From Tepidicaulis marinus (GTDB taxonomy: Bacteria; Pseudomonadota; Alphaproteobacteria; Parvibaculales; Parvibaculaceae): a DNA stretch of 64,000 bases. The translations under genes and the position numbers were made by a program. Each line of letters starts with the position of its first letter. Positions within the stretch are counted from its first letter, which is position 1. Shown here one piece after another: positions 1 to 9,552 of this stretch. A model generated the notes under the pieces. The model was not told where the DNA came from. It ran no database searches and saw only the letters and a list, made by a program, of their open reading frames with translations. Location: positions 62,001 through 126,000 of the forward strand of contig NZ_BBIO01000008.1 in NCBI RefSeq assembly GCF_000739695.1, written 5' to 3'.

Positions 1-284
1 GACCAGGGCGTGTTCGTCATGTGGATGGCCGCCGCCCAGCCTTTCCCTTCCAGCGGGCCTGCCGCGCAAAGGGCAATGGCTGCCGGCGGTTTTGTCCCGG
101 CATGGCTTTCCAGAAAAGCGGCGAGCAGCGCATCGGCATCTTTGAAATGCGAAAGTTCGAAAAGATCGGGCGCGGGCAGCTCCCCCGCGTTTCCCTGAAA
201 ACCGGCGGGCACGCGCATGAGCCGCGCATAGGTGCCGCCAATATCGCCAAGAATAAGATCGCCGGATATGTCCTTGCCGTTCAC
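1..284 (-). CDS. glk: Glucokinase, N-terminal part (runs off the window)
   Basis: This is the first ~94 residues of a glucokinase, which phosphorylates glucose to glucose-6-phosphate with ATP in the cytoplasm. The phosphate-binding loop near residues 13-20 reads DIGGTYAR, where the family usually has DIGGTNAR. An AIALCAAGPLEG stretch and an HMTNTPW stretch follow, matching the sugar-binding region of bacterial Glk. The start is GTG at 284-282, preceded by GGAAGGAAG on the minus strand. It begins only 16 bases after the sensor-kinase stop codon, so the two are probably cotranscribed. The C-terminal half lies outside the window. Frame and family are seen directly; substrate is from family knowledge. 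Confidence 0.85.
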   Translation of the reverse strand, partial: MNGKDISGDLILGDIGGTYARLMRVPAGFQGNAGELPAPDLFELSHFKDADALLAAFLESHAGTKPPAAIALCAAGPLEGKGWAAAIHMTNTPW

Positions 285-300
285 GCTCTTCCTTCCCCGC

Positions 301-1776
301 CTATTGCGCGGCCAATGCGGCAGCCGCCCTGTCCTGGGGAATGCAGATGCGGAAGACCGTCTTGCCCGGTACGCTCTCGATCAAGGTCAACTTACCGCCA
401 TGGGCTTCGGCCAATTCCGCGGAAATGGCAAGCCCCAGCCCCGTGCCCCCGGCGCGGGCGGAGCCTGCAAAGGCCTGGAAGAGATGTTTGCGCGCCCGCT
501 CCGGCAGGCCGGGGCCATTGTCCCAAACCTCGATCTCGACTTTGTCGTCCTCTTCGAGCCAGGCCCGCACTATGATTTCGCCGTCGCTGCCCTGGAGCGC
601 CTCGGCGGCATTGCGTATGAGATTGAGGAGGATGCGGAAAAGCTGATCGGGATCGGCATGAATGCGCAGATCCGGCGGAATATCGCAGACAAAAGCGACG
701 CGGCCTTCATCCTCGAGGCCGGAAGCGCTTCTGAGTTCTTCCATGAAATTGGCAAGGAGAAAGAAGCGCCGCTGCGGCGGGTCTTCCTCGGCTCTGCCGA
801 ATTTCAGCGTCTTTTCGCAAAGATCAATGGCCCGGTCGATGGAGCCGAAAAGCCGGGGCCCGAGTTTTTGCACCGTGGGATCGCTCACCCCGGCAATGCG
901 GTCGGAAATGAGCTGCGCATTGGCCAAAATGTTGCGCAGATCGTGATTGATCTTGCTCACCGCGCCGCCAAGCGCGGCAAGGCGCGCCTGCTGGTTCAGC
1001 GTCGAGCGGATCTGCCGCTGCATCGCTTCAAGCTCGCTTTCGGCAACACCGATCTCATCGCGCCGCCCGGATGCCGTGATGACGCGGCGAATGTCTTCGG
1101 GCTTTTCGCGGAAGGCCACCATGTTTTCCGAAATCCGCCGGAGCGGGCGCACCAGAAAGCGGTTGAGCGCAAAGAACAAAAGTCCGGCCGTGATGACGGA
1201 GATCACCAGCGAGAGCGTGAAGATATTGATGCCGTAGCCGATCATCGCCCGGCGCAGCGGCGTTTCGTCGATCACCAGATCAATCACATCCCCGCCCATG
1301 AAACGCGGCTCGCCGATAACGCGGATCGTGCGCCCGTCCCCGGCAAAGAGCGTTTCAAGCGCATGCCAGATCAATGTCGGGGGAAATTGCTCGCGGGTAT
1401 CATACCCCTTGTCGATTTCCGGCAGGTTTTCTTTTGTCAGGATCAGACGGCGCGTTGCATCGCGGTGCAGGACGATGGCATAGGCCTCGGCATTCTTCAG
1501 AAGCTCGAGCTGCAAGGCGCTCGAAACCATGTTGTCAGGCGTCGCCTCCAGCGCGAGCGTCGCGATCTGCGCGTTGGCAAGACGCTGCTCGAGCCAGTTC
1601 AAACGGAAATTGGCGATGGAGGGAAAGAAGATCAGCACTTCCGCCGCCATCACGAAGATGACGGTCAAAAGCAGAAGCTGGGAGGACAATGAGCGCGAAT
1701 AGCGCGCGGCAAAGCTTTGATGCCCGGCAGAATTCCGGCCCGCGCCTGTCGTTGCATCCAGCTGCTTGGTCCTCAT
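301..1776 (-). CDS. HAMP-containing sensor histidine kinase (orphan)
   Basis: A 491-residue membrane histidine kinase. Two hydrophobic segments at about 34-52 and 186-204 flank a ~130-residue periplasmic sensor region without a recognisable fold. A HAMP linker follows at about 205-260. The phosphoacceptor box reads SKINHDLRN with His near 278. The ATPase domain shows an N box (LIRNAAEAL, ~386-394), a G1 box (DNGPGLP, ~419) and a G2 box (GGTGLGLA, ~443). ATG at 1776 was chosen over an upstream in-frame start because AGGTGAG sits six bases before it. No response regulator is adjacent; glucokinase follows 16 bases downstream and a disulphide reductase lies 102 bases upstream on the same strand. 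The signal sensed is unknown. Confidence 0.9.
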   Translation of the reverse strand: MRTKQLDATTGAGRNSAGHQSFAARYSRSLSSQLLLLTVIFVMAAEVLIFFPSIANFRLNWLEQRLANAQIATLALEATPDNMVSSALQLELLKNAEAYAIVLHRDATRRLILTKENLPEIDKGYDTREQFPPTLIWHALETLFAGDGRTIRVIGEPRFMGGDVIDLVIDETPLRRAMIGYGINIFTLSLVISVITAGLLFFALNRFLVRPLRRISENMVAFREKPEDIRRVITASGRRDEIGVAESELEAMQRQIRSTLNQQARLAALGGAVSKINHDLRNILANAQLISDRIAGVSDPTVQKLGPRLFGSIDRAIDLCEKTLKFGRAEEDPPQRRFFLLANFMEELRSASGLEDEGRVAFVCDIPPDLRIHADPDQLFRILLNLIRNAAEALQGSDGEIIVRAWLEEDDKVEIEVWDNGPGLPERARKHLFQAFAGSARAGGTGLGLAISAELAEAHGGKLTLIESVPGKTVFRICIPQDRAAAALAAQ

Positions 1777-1878
1777 GCCGCGCTCACCTGCCCGCCGGCG
1801 CCCGATGCCCGGCCCCCCTTTATACCGCGAATGCCCGTTTTTTGCCAAAAAGACTACGAGGTCATTTGACCGGACATT

Positions 1879-3309
1879 TTAGCCGAAGAGCTTGAGGAAA
1901 CGCACAAGAAGCCGCGTCTTGGCGCTATAAAGCGTCGGGGTGTAAAAGCTGCCCGCCGCCCGCTTGCTCACTTCGGTCATGGTCGGATAAGGCGCGATGA
2001 CACTGGCGAGGGCCGAGATTTTCAGCCCGTTCGCCTTGGCAAGCACCACGGGCTGCAAAAGCTCGCCCGCATTCGGCCCCACAATGCTCGCGCCCAAAAT
2101 GCGCCCATGAGAATCGCTAATGAGCTTCGCCATGCCCTCGATGCGCCGTTCCGCTTGCGCCCGGTCGTTTTCGGCGAGCGGCCAGCGCAGCACTTCGACC
2201 TTGCCGTATTTGCCGCGCGCTTCTTCTTCGGTCAAACCGATATGGGCAAGTTCCGGATCGGTATAGGTCACCCAGGGCACATTGGAATGATCGGCCTTGG
2301 CCGGAATTTTAAAGAGCGCGTTACGGATGACGATGCCCGCGTGATAGCCCGCCACATGGGTAAATTGCAGCCCGCCCGTCACATCGCCAATGGCAAAGAT
2401 TTTCTTGTTGGACGTGCGCAGGCGCGCATCGACCTTGATGCCGCGCTTGTCGAATTCGACGCCGGCATTTTCAAGATCGAGCCCATCGACATTGGGCGCG
2501 CGTCCGGCGGCGACCAGAAGATGGGAGCCGGTAATCCGCTCGCCCGGCTTGCCGTCTTCGCCTTTCAGGAGAACGGCAACGCCCTCGCCCTCCTTTTCAA
2601 CCCGCTCGATGCCGGTGCCTTCGCGGATCGCAATGCCTTCCTTGCGCAGCTGCGCGACGACAATGGCGGCCAGTTCCGGATCATCCTTGCCGAGCACTTT
2701 AAAAGCTTCGATCACCGTCACCTCGGCGCCGAGACGCCGGTGCGCCTGCGCCATTTCCATGCCGATGGGCCCGCCGCCGATGATGAGCAGATGTTCCGGC
2801 GCTTCCTTGCGCTCGAAGATCGTTTCATTCGTCAGATAGGGCACGCTTTCGAGCCCCGGAATGGGCGGCACGGCGGCGGATGAGCCCGTCGCCACCACGA
2901 AGCGGCGCGCCTCGATACGCTTGCCGTCCGCCTCCACCGTCTTTGCATCGATGAAGCGGGCCGCGCCCTTGATGACATTGACGCCAAGCCCTTCGAACCG
3001 CTCGACGGAATCGTTGGGCTCGATGGCGCCGATCACGCCGTGCACATGATCATGCACTTTGGCGAAGTCGATTTCGGGCACCGCGGGCTTGATGCCGAAA
3101 ACCTCGCCCTTGCCCATCGCGTGCGCCTGCTTGCCGGCCGCTAGCAGCGCCTTGGAAGGCACGCAGCCATAATTCAGGCAGTCGCCGCCCATCTTGCCGC
3201 GCTCGATCAGCACCACGCCCATGCCCATCTGCACCGCGCCCGCGGCCACGGACAGCCCGCCCGAACCCGCGCCAATGACGCAAATATCCGTCTTGATCGT
3301 TTCCGTCAT
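1879..3309 (-). CDS. FAD-dependent pyridine nucleotide-disulphide oxidoreductase (MerA/Lpd-like)
   Basis: A 476-residue class I flavoprotein disulphide reductase. It has an N-terminal FAD motif (GAGSGG, ~14), a redox-active disulphide (CLNYGC, Cys44/Cys49), a second Rossmann motif (IGGGPIGME, ~176) and the FAD-binding GD of FAIGDV. It is not a true mercuric reductase by the usual marks: there is no N-terminal heavy-metal domain and no C-terminal vicinal Cys pair. It is also not an ordinary lipoamide dehydrogenase, because the HPT..E catalytic dyad position reads YPTMTE (Tyr ~441). No E2 or E3 partner genes are nearby. It sits 66 bases after a TVP38-type membrane protein on the same strand, a pairing I recall from other proteobacteria. 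The physiological substrate is unknown. Confidence 0.9.
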   Translation of the reverse strand: MTETIKTDICVIGAGSGGLSVAAGAVQMGMGVVLIERGKMGGDCLNYGCVPSKALLAAGKQAHAMGKGEVFGIKPAVPEIDFAKVHDHVHGVIGAIEPNDSVERFEGLGVNVIKGAARFIDAKTVEADGKRIEARRFVVATGSSAAVPPIPGLESVPYLTNETIFERKEAPEHLLIIGGGPIGMEMAQAHRRLGAEVTVIEAFKVLGKDDPELAAIVVAQLRKEGIAIREGTGIERVEKEGEGVAVLLKGEDGKPGERITGSHLLVAAGRAPNVDGLDLENAGVEFDKRGIKVDARLRTSNKKIFAIGDVTGGLQFTHVAGYHAGIVIRNALFKIPAKADHSNVPWVTYTDPELAHIGLTEEEARGKYGKVEVLRWPLAENDRAQAERRIEGMAKLISDSHGRILGASIVGPNAGELLQPVVLAKANGLKISALASVIAPYPTMTEVSKRAAGSFYTPTLYSAKTRLLVRFLKLFG

Positions 3310-3375
3310 TCCCAGACCTTTTTCAGAACCATTCGTTTACGGAGAATATTGCAAAGAAGAAGCAAAGGCCTGCAC

Positions 3376-4143
3376 TCAGGCTCCGGCCCCACCCGCGCTG
3401 CGCGCCTTGAATTTTTTATAAAAGACCGGCACCAGCGACAGGGCGGCAAGCGCCACGATGGGCCCCAGCACTTCCGGCTTGAAGATAATACCGAGATCGG
3501 GTTCCTGGCCCGCGGCGAAAATCGCCCCGAGCCCGTTACCGACACTGGCATAAACGAAAGTGCCCGGAATGATGCCGATAAAGGTCGCCGCCACATAGGT
3601 GCGCAGCGGCACACCGAGAAAGGCCGGGGCGAGGTTCACCACGAAGAAGGGAAAGAGCGGCACGAGGCGCAGCACCAGAAGATAATTGAAAGCGTTTTCG
3701 CGGAAGCCTTCTTCCATCTTGCGGATCGCGCCGCCCGCCTTTGCCCGGAGCGCGTCGCCGAGCGCTGTCTTGGCGGCAAGGAAAACCACGCTCGCGCCGA
3801 TCGTCGCGCCGATAACGGTCAGGAAGCCGCCGAGCCAGGTGCCGAAAAGAAAGCCGCCTGTCAGCGTCAGAAGCGCGCCGGTGGGCAGCGAAAAGGCGGT
3901 GGAGAGCGCATAGGCCAGCACATAGATGCCGACGGCCAGTGCCAGATTGGCCGCCACCCAGGCCCCCAGCGCCTCGCGGTTGTCGCGCAGCGTATCGAGG
4001 CTGACATAGTCGTTCAGCCCAAGGCCGAAGAAAGCCCCGAGCCCTGCCACCAGAATGAGCAAAGGCAGAAGCCGTTTGAAAACCGACTTCTTGACTTGCG
4101 GGGCGGAGGGTTCTTCCGGGGTGGTTTCAGGTGCGCCGCTCAT
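3376..4143 (-). CDS. TVP38/TMEM64 family (DedA-like) inner-membrane protein
   Basis: A 255-residue polytopic protein with a short Pro/Glu-rich cytoplasmic N-terminus and about five to six hydrophobic segments. The central region holds the family's SLPTGALLTLTGGFLFG and VLRLVPLFPFFVVN stretches, with a Gly-rich GATIGAS segment between them. That pattern identifies the VTT/TVP38 domain. DedA/VTT relatives are linked to lipid scrambling or flipping and membrane homeostasis, but the role of this subgroup is not established. Its ATG overlaps the stop of the DUF547 gene by ATGA (4140-4143), so translation is coupled. The reductase follows 66 bases downstream. A joint function in membrane-linked redox chemistry is inference only. 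Confidence 0.88.
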   Translation of the reverse strand: MSGAPETTPEEPSAPQVKKSVFKRLLPLLILVAGLGAFFGLGLNDYVSLDTLRDNREALGAWVAANLALAVGIYVLAYALSTAFSLPTGALLTLTGGFLFGTWLGGFLTVIGATIGASVVFLAAKTALGDALRAKAGGAIRKMEEGFRENAFNYLLVLRLVPLFPFFVVNLAPAFLGVPLRTYVAATFIGIIPGTFVYASVGNGLGAIFAAGQEPDLGIIFKPEVLGPIVALAALSLVPVFYKKFKARSAGGAGA

Positions 4144-5021
4144 TCATTCGCCCCTTTTTCATCTTCATCGCCGCGCCATTCATTGAGCGACCAGTCATAT
4201 TCATAATCGTAGATCCGGCGGGTTTCTTCGAGCTTTGCTTTCAAGGTCGCCGGCGCGAATTCCTTCAGATGCGCGATGATGGCGGCGGGCTTGCCGCCGA
4301 AATCGCTGCCATACCAGTCATAAATACTGGAAAGAATGAGCCGCCCCTCCTCAAAACGCGCGCCCCGCTCGGCCCCGATATAGGCCTTGGCCGCCGCGTC
4401 GAGCTGCGCATCCAGCTTTGCCGGATCAAGCGGTTTGACCGGCAGGTCCGGGCAGCCGATGGAGGCGCAGTTCAAAACATAATGGGTGCGCGGGTCTTTC
4501 CAGATCGGCCGCAGGATGCGGTGCTCGATATCGTCGAGCGAAACCTTGCGCCCCTCGATGGTCAAAAGCTTGGCTTTCCAGGGCCCGGAAGAAAAGAAGC
4601 CGGGGGAGATGCCGATATCCTTGATGCTTTTCACCGGATAGTGCTCGGTTACAACTTTGACGGTCAGCGCGTTGTAGAGATTCGCCCAATAAGCGTATTG
4701 CTCATCGCGGTTCAACTCAGAGACGGTAATGGCCTCCAGCCCCGCCACATAGGCATCGAGCGCGGCTTTATCGGCTTCATTCGCCTTCAATCCGGCATAA
4801 TCGACCAAATTCGGGCCTTTTTTGCGGGATTTGACGTATTTCTTGAGCAGTTTCGCCCAGGGCCCGTGGTCGACACTCATCTGACTTGTCTCCTCGAATG
4901 CCGTCCATTCTTCCCAGGCCTCCTCGGCGCGAACGGGCGCGGCGAGCAGGATTATCGCGGTAAAGAGCGCCATAAGGGCGCCGGATAACCGGCCATAGGG
5001 GAAATATCGGGTTTTGCGCAT
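4140..5021 (-). CDS. DUF547 domain-containing secreted protein
   Basis: A 293-residue protein beginning with a clear signal peptide: basic start, then a hydrophobic run ending LLAAPVRA before EEAWEEW. The mature part carries DUF547 hallmarks, including YWANLYNALTV and HYVLNCASIGCPDL with two conserved Cys. ATG at 5021 was chosen over a start 108 bases upstream because it places the signal peptide at the N-terminus; the ribosome site (CAGGTT) is weak. It is the first gene of a group with TVP38 and the FAD disulphide reductase, overlapping TVP38 by ATGA. The biochemical function of DUF547 is unknown. The Cys pair and the neighbouring disulphide reductase make a thiol-redox role possible but unproven. 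Confidence 0.85.
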   Translation of the reverse strand: MRKTRYFPYGRLSGALMALFTAIILLAAPVRAEEAWEEWTAFEETSQMSVDHGPWAKLLKKYVKSRKKGPNLVDYAGLKANEADKAALDAYVAGLEAITVSELNRDEQYAYWANLYNALTVKVVTEHYPVKSIKDIGISPGFFSSGPWKAKLLTIEGRKVSLDDIEHRILRPIWKDPRTHYVLNCASIGCPDLPVKPLDPAKLDAQLDAAAKAYIGAERGARFEEGRLILSSIYDWYGSDFGGKPAAIIAHLKEFAPATLKAKLEETRRIYDYEYDWSLNEWRGDEDEKGANE

Positions 5022-5256
5022 ATTGGGAACCTGCTTAACCTTGAGGGGCAAATACGTCATCTTGAGGCATACATACAGCGGCGGGGATAGAATCCACCGT
5101 CCTCTCACACATACGTGACTTGATTTCACCAGGAGTGAACGGTAGGGCGCGGCCGCCCTTGGGGAAGGCCCCTAACCTTTTGACGCTGGTTTGGGCGGGG
5201 CCTTTCCGCTCAGTGCCGCTTTTCGCCGAATTTTTGGCGCACGCGCCGGCCTCCCG

Positions 5257-5285
5257 TTGACTTCCCCCGCACATTTGCCTATACA
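5257..5285 (+). promoter_or_regulatory. Sigma-70-like promoter of rpmH-rnpA-yidC
   Basis: TTGACT at 5257-5262 and TATACA at 5280-5285 are separated by exactly 17 bases. This predicts a transcript start near 5292 and a ~120-base leader before rpmH. It lies in the divergent region between DUF547 and rpmH, which holds no credible gene. Confidence 0.7.
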
Positions 5286-5413
5286 CCGCCCCAGTCTTGC
5301 CGCGACATCCGTCTGCGGCTTGTTTTTTCTATTCAGGATGCCCGGCGGCTGGTCCGCCCGCGGTATCCGGGCAGCGCCTTGAAGGCGGGGCCCCAACATG
5401 CCGGAGAAAAGCC

Positions 5414-5548
5414 GTGAAACGGACGTATCAACCTAGCCGCCTTGTCCGCAAGCGCCGTCATGGTTTCCGGGCCCGCATGGCCACGAAAAACGGCCGCAAG
5501 GTCCTGGCCTCCCGCCGCGCCAAAGGCCGCAAGCGCCTGTCGGCCTAA
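5414..5548 (+). CDS. rpmH: 50S ribosomal protein L34
   Basis: A 44-residue, very basic protein beginning [20 protein letters not shown] and ending in a Lys/Arg-rich tail with KGRKRLSA, the full bacterial L34 pattern and length. It belongs to the large ribosomal subunit. The start is GTG at 5414, with GGAG seven bases upstream; a longer in-frame reading upstream has no L34 homology. It is followed by rnpA 31 bases downstream. The rpmH-rnpA-yidC order is one of the most conserved in bacteria. Confidence 0.97.
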   Translation: MKRTYQPSRLVRKRRHGFRARMATKNGRKVLASRRAKGRKRLSA

Positions 5549-5579
5549 TTAGGCCGGCGCGGCCTCCGAGAGGTGCCTC

Positions 5580-6023
5580 ATGGACCGTCTCAGGAAACGC
5601 CGCGACTTTCTAAGCGCCGCCAAGGGACATAAATGGGCCGCTCCCGGCCTGGTTCTGCAAGCACGCGCGCGGCCCCGTCAGGAATTGGATGGCGGCGAGA
5701 AGCGCGAAGACATGCGCGTCGGATTTACCGTTACAAAAAAAGTAGGCAATGCCGTGATCCGCAACCGGGCCAAACGCCGGCTGCGGGCCGCGGCGCGCGA
5801 CGTTTTGCCCGAGGCGGGCAAAAAAGGCTTCGACTATGTGCTTATAGGACGCAAGGGAACGATTACCCGGCCCTATAGCGCGCTGCTGAAGGATTTGCAC
5901 CTTGCGCTTGCCCGGGTCCACGGGGCAAAACGGGGGACCTCCCCGCGCGGGGGGCAGCCGGCACACGCTCATACAGATCAGGCTCAGGCCGCTTCACCAT
6001 CCAAGCCGCAACCCAAAGAGTAG
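5580..6023 (+). CDS. rnpA: Ribonuclease P protein component
   Basis: A 147-residue basic protein that binds RNase P RNA and helps remove 5' leaders from tRNA precursors. It starts with RLRKRRDF and carries the RNR signature NAVIRNRAKRRLR near 58-70, followed by FDYVLIGR. The C-terminus has a ~35-residue Pro/Ser/His-rich extension beyond the usual ~110-120-residue core, which looks disordered. ATG at 5580 follows GAGAGG. It lies between rpmH and yidC, with yidC starting eight bases after its stop. Confidence 0.96.
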   Translation: MDRLRKRRDFLSAAKGHKWAAPGLVLQARARPRQELDGGEKREDMRVGFTVTKKVGNAVIRNRAKRRLRAAARDVLPEAGKKGFDYVLIGRKGTITRPYSALLKDLHLALARVHGAKRGTSPRGGQPAHAHTDQAQAASPSKPQPKE

Positions 6024-6031
6024 GCGTTTCC

Positions 6032-7840
6032 ATGTCAGACAACCGCAATCTCATCATCGCTATCGCTCTGTCGATGGGTGTTTTGCTCGCCTGGCAATAT
6101 TTCATTGTCGAGCCCCGGGTCGCCGAAGAGCAGGCCCGTCAGGAAACGCTGCAGGCGCAAGAAAGCGCAAGCGAAAGCGGCAACCTGCCCGCCGTCGAAG
6201 GCACGGGCACGCCAGGCTTGCCGGGAAGCGGCGGCATTGCCGGTGAAGTGGACCGCGCCACCGCCGTGACGCGCGGGCCGCGCGTTGCCATCGACACGCC
6301 GAAGCTCGGCGGTTCGATCCTTCTGAAAGGCGCGCGCTTCGATGATCTTTTCCTGCGCAACTACCACGAGACGGTGGACCCTGCCTCCGATGAGATCGTG
6401 CTTTTCAGCCCGCTCGGCACGCCCGGCGCCTATTTCGCCGAACAAGGCTGGACGGCGGCAGGCGGCGCAGGCATTGCCCTGCCCAATAAAGACACGGTCT
6501 GGTCGCTGGAAGAAGGCAGCACGCTGACCCCGGAAAGCCCCGTCACCCTCGTCTGGAATAATGGTGAAGGCCTTACCTTCCGCCGCACGGTCAGCGTCGA
6601 TGAGAATTATCTTTTCACCGTCACGCAGTCGGTAGAGAACGCGGGCGCCAAACCCGTGACGCTTTACCCTTACGGTCTCGTGCGCCGCTACGGCCTGCCC
6701 GAAACCTCAGGCTATTACATTCTGCATGAAGGCCTGATCGGCGTTTTCGGCCAGGACGGTCTTTCGGAAGTCGATTATGACGATGTGATCGAAGACGGCG
6801 ACGTCTCGCAGGAATCGAAAGCCGGCGGCTGGCTCGGCATTACCGACAAATATTGGGCAGCCGTGCTCGTGCCCCCGCAGGACGCCGCCTTCAAAGGCCG
6901 CTTCAGCGAAAACAAATCCGGGCGCACGGAGACCTTCCAGGCCGATTATCTGCTCGACGGCGTGAGCATCCCCGCCGGCGGCTCTTCCTCCGTCAGCTCG
7001 CAAATCTTTGCCGGCGCCAAGGTTGTGAACATTGTCGATGCTTATGATGAAGCGGGCATCTTCAAGCTCGATCTTCTGATCGACTGGGGCTGGTTCTACT
7101 TCCTCACCAAGCCGCTCTTTATCGGTCTTGATTTCTTTGCGGGCCTGACGGGCAATTTCGGCATTTCCATCCTGATCATCACCGTGCTTATCAAGCTCGT
7201 CTTCTTCCCGCTTGCCAACCGCTCCTATGAAGCGATGAGCAAGATGAAGAAACTGCAGCCCGAAATGGAAAAGCTGCGCGAGAAGTACAAAGACGACAAG
7301 ATGAAGCAGCAGCAAGAGCTGATGGAGCTTTACAAAAAAGAGAAGGTCAATCCGCTGGCCGGCTGCTTGCCGATCCTCATTCAGATCCCGGTCTTCTTCT
7401 CGCTCTATAAAGTGCTGTTCGTGACGATCGAAATGCGGCACGCACCCTTCTTCGGCTGGATCCAGGATCTTTCGGCGCCGGACCCGACGACGATCTTCAA
7501 TCTCTTCGGGCTCATCCCCTGGGACCCGCCCTCCTTCCTCATGCTCGGCGTCTGGCCGATTCTGATGGGCTTTACGATGTTCGTGCAGATGAAGATGAAC
7601 CCGGCGCCCGCCGATCCCATGCAGCAGAAGATTTTCGCCTGGATGCCGCTCATCTTCACCTTCGTGCTGGCGGGCTTTCCGGCCGGTCTCGTCATCTACT
7701 GGGCCTGGAACAACTTCCTCTCGGTCCTGCAGCAGGGCGTGATCATGCGGCGCAACGGCGTCAAGATCGAGCTTTTCAACAATCTCGGCCTCGATAAATT
7801 CCTCGGCAAGAAAGAAGCCGACGATCAGACGAAGAGCTAA
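6032..7840 (+). CDS. yidC: Membrane protein insertase YidC
   Basis: A 602-residue insertase that places proteins in the inner membrane, alone or with SecYEG. It has a first transmembrane helix at about 7-26, a large periplasmic domain to about residue 350, and the five-helix insertase core in the C-terminal 240 residues. Core landmarks include [13 protein letters not shown], the cytoplasmic hairpin with [38 protein letters not shown], and a [12 protein letters not shown] stretch near the end. This is the long Gram-negative form. It follows rnpA and is followed four bases later by engB, so the unit runs on. Confidence 0.97.
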   Translation: MSDNRNLIIAIALSMGVLLAWQYFIVEPRVAEEQARQETLQAQESASESGNLPAVEGTGTPGLPGSGGIAGEVDRATAVTRGPRVAIDTPKLGGSILLKGARFDDLFLRNYHETVDPASDEIVLFSPLGTPGAYFAEQGWTAAGGAGIALPNKDTVWSLEEGSTLTPESPVTLVWNNGEGLTFRRTVSVDENYLFTVTQSVENAGAKPVTLYPYGLVRRYGLPETSGYYILHEGLIGVFGQDGLSEVDYDDVIEDGDVSQESKAGGWLGITDKYWAAVLVPPQDAAFKGRFSENKSGRTETFQADYLLDGVSIPAGGSSSVSSQIFAGAKVVNIVDAYDEAGIFKLDLLIDWGWFYFLTKPLFIGLDFFAGLTGNFGISILIITVLIKLVFFPLANRSYEAMSKMKKLQPEMEKLREKYKDDKMKQQQELMELYKKEKVNPLAGCLPILIQIPVFFSLYKVLFVTIEMRHAPFFGWIQDLSAPDPTTIFNLFGLIPWDPPSFLMLGVWPILMGFTMFVQMKMNPAPADPMQQKIFAWMPLIFTFVLAGFPAGLVIYWAWNNFLSVLQQGVIMRRNGVKIELFNNLGLDKFLGKKEADDQTKS

Positions 7841-7844
7841 GCCA

Positions 7845-8558
7845 ATGGACGAGAAAGGCGGGCCGGAAGACGAGGCAGAACACGCCGCCTATCTGGAGCA
7901 GGGACGCTGGCTCTTTGCCCAGGCTTGCGACTTTCTGCTCGGCGTTGTGTCCATGAAGCAATTGCCGCCCATGGACCTGCCCGAAGTCGCGTTCGCGGGG
8001 CGGTCCAATGTCGGCAAATCGAGCCTTGTGAACGCGCTGACCGGGCGCAAGACGCTGGCGCGCACCTCCAACACGCCGGGGCGCACGAAAGAGCTCAATT
8101 ATTTCCGCCTCGGCCCCCATACCGAAAGCGGCGAGGGCCCGGCGCTCTATCTCGTCGACCTGCCGGGCTACGGCTATGCGCGCGAAACGAAAACCCGCGT
8201 GGAAGCCTGGACCGATCTTGTCATGTCTTACCTTCAGGGCCGGGCGAATTTGCAGCGCGTCATCTTGCTCATCGATTCGCGCCATGGGGTCAAACCCAAC
8301 GACCGGGAAGTGATGAGCCTGCTCGACAAGGCCGCCGTTTCCTATCTCGCGGTGCTGACCAAAGCCGACAAGCTGAAACCTTCCGAGCTGAAAAAGGTCG
8401 TGGAAGCAACAGCCGCCGAGCTGAAAAAGCACCCGGCCGCCCACCCGGAAGTCATTGCCACCTCCTCCGTCACCAAAGAGGGGATCGCGGAGCTGCGCGC
8501 CCATATCACCGCGCTCGTGCCGGATCTGGATATGGGCTCGGCGCTGGCAGAGCGCTGA
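7845..8558 (+). CDS. engB: Ribosome biogenesis GTP-binding protein EngB (YihA/YsxC)
   Basis: A 237-residue TRAFAC-class GTPase used in late 50S subunit assembly. It shows G1 (GRSNVGKSS, ~52-60), the switch-I region ([14 protein letters not shown]), G3 (DLPGYGYA), G4 (TKADK) and a G5-like ATSSVT. The N-terminus is ~30 residues longer than the E. coli protein and acidic. It starts four bases after yidC, as in many alphaproteobacteria, and argB follows after 50 bases. All GTPase motifs are intact. Confidence 0.95.
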   Translation: MDEKGGPEDEAEHAAYLEQGRWLFAQACDFLLGVVSMKQLPPMDLPEVAFAGRSNVGKSSLVNALTGRKTLARTSNTPGRTKELNYFRLGPHTESGEGPALYLVDLPGYGYARETKTRVEAWTDLVMSYLQGRANLQRVILLIDSRHGVKPNDREVMSLLDKAAVSYLAVLTKADKLKPSELKKVVEATAAELKKHPAAHPEVIATSSVTKEGIAELRAHITALVPDLDMGSALAER

Positions 8559-8608
8559 CGGCTCGGTTATAAGGGTAGGCAAGTTCGAACGAACAAGGCA
8601 AAGCGCGC

Positions 8609-9523
8609 ATGGGCGAGAAGATCAAAGACACGACAGAGGCTCTCAACGAGGCCTGGCTCGACCGGGCCCGCATTCTCTCCGAAGCGCTTCCCTACATGCA
8701 GCGCTACGACAAGCGCACCGTGGTCGTGAAATATGGCGGCCATGCCATGGGAGATGCCGGTCTTGCGGCAAAATTCGCCCGCGATATCGTGCTGTTGAAG
8801 CAAGCCGGAGTGAACCCCATCGTGGTGCATGGCGGGGGCCCGCAAATCGGCTCCATGCTGAAGCGGCTCAATATCGAAAGCGAGTTTGCGAGCGGCCTCA
8901 GGATCACGGACAAGAGCACGGTCGAGATCGTGGAAATGGTGCTGGCCGGCTCCATCAACAAACAGATCGTCGGCGCGCTCAACCAGGCAGGCGGCAGAGC
9001 CGTCGGGCTTTGCGGCAAGGACGGCAATCTCATCGTCGCGCGCAAGCTCGAGCATAAGATCCACGATCCTGAATCGAACATCGAAAAGCTGCTGGATCTC
9101 GGCTTTGTGGGCGAGCCGCACCGGGTCAATCCGGAAATCCTGCAGACCATCATCGCCTCGGACATAATTCCCGTCATCGCCCCCATCGGGGTGAGCGAAG
9201 AAGGCGACACCTACAACATCAATGCCGACACGGCGGCAGGCGCCATTGCCGGCGCCATGAACGCCAAGCGGCTTTTACTGCTGACGGATGTGCGCGGCGT
9301 GCTCGGCAAAGACGGCAAGCTCATCCAGCGCCTCAGCGTTGCCGAGGCCGAAGCCCTGATGAAAGACGGCACGATTTCGGGCGGCATGATCCCGAAACTC
9401 GAGACCTGCATCGAATCCGTGGAAAAAGGCGTGGAAGCGGTGGTGATCGTCGATGGGCGCGTGCCTCATGTGGTGCTGCTCGAACTTCTGACCGAGCACG
9501 GCGCCGGCACGCTGATCGAATAA
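8609..9523 (+). CDS. argB: Acetylglutamate kinase
   Basis: A 304-residue amino-acid kinase that phosphorylates N-acetylglutamate with ATP, the second step of arginine synthesis. Landmarks are [10 protein letters not shown] (~28-37), [10 protein letters not shown] (~72-81), a [10 protein letters not shown] stretch and [10 protein letters not shown]. The longer N-terminal helix before VVKYGG is the form usually associated with arginine-feedback-inhibited, hexameric enzymes; that is family knowledge, not shown here. It sits between engB and a secreted DUF1036 protein 29 bases downstream. Confidence 0.96.
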   Translation: MGEKIKDTTEALNEAWLDRARILSEALPYMQRYDKRTVVVKYGGHAMGDAGLAAKFARDIVLLKQAGVNPIVVHGGGPQIGSMLKRLNIESEFASGLRITDKSTVEIVEMVLAGSINKQIVGALNQAGGRAVGLCGKDGNLIVARKLEHKIHDPESNIEKLLDLGFVGEPHRVNPEILQTIIASDIIPVIAPIGVSEEGDTYNINADTAAGAIAGAMNAKRLLLLTDVRGVLGKDGKLIQRLSVAEAEALMKDGTISGGMIPKLETCIESVEKGVEAVVIVDGRVPHVVLLELLTEHGAGTLIE

Positions 9524-9552
9524 ATAAACCGCATAAAGGGTGGCAACACGGG

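Noticed and set aside
232-1692. Long plus-strand open frame of 486 codons
   Set aside because: It is the antisense shadow of the histidine kinase, whose kinase motifs are complete. The plus-strand product shows no family pattern.
1879-3309. Mercuric reductase
   Set aside because: The N-terminal metal-binding domain and the C-terminal Cys pair of MerA are absent, and no mer genes adjoin. A general disulphide reductase label is safer.
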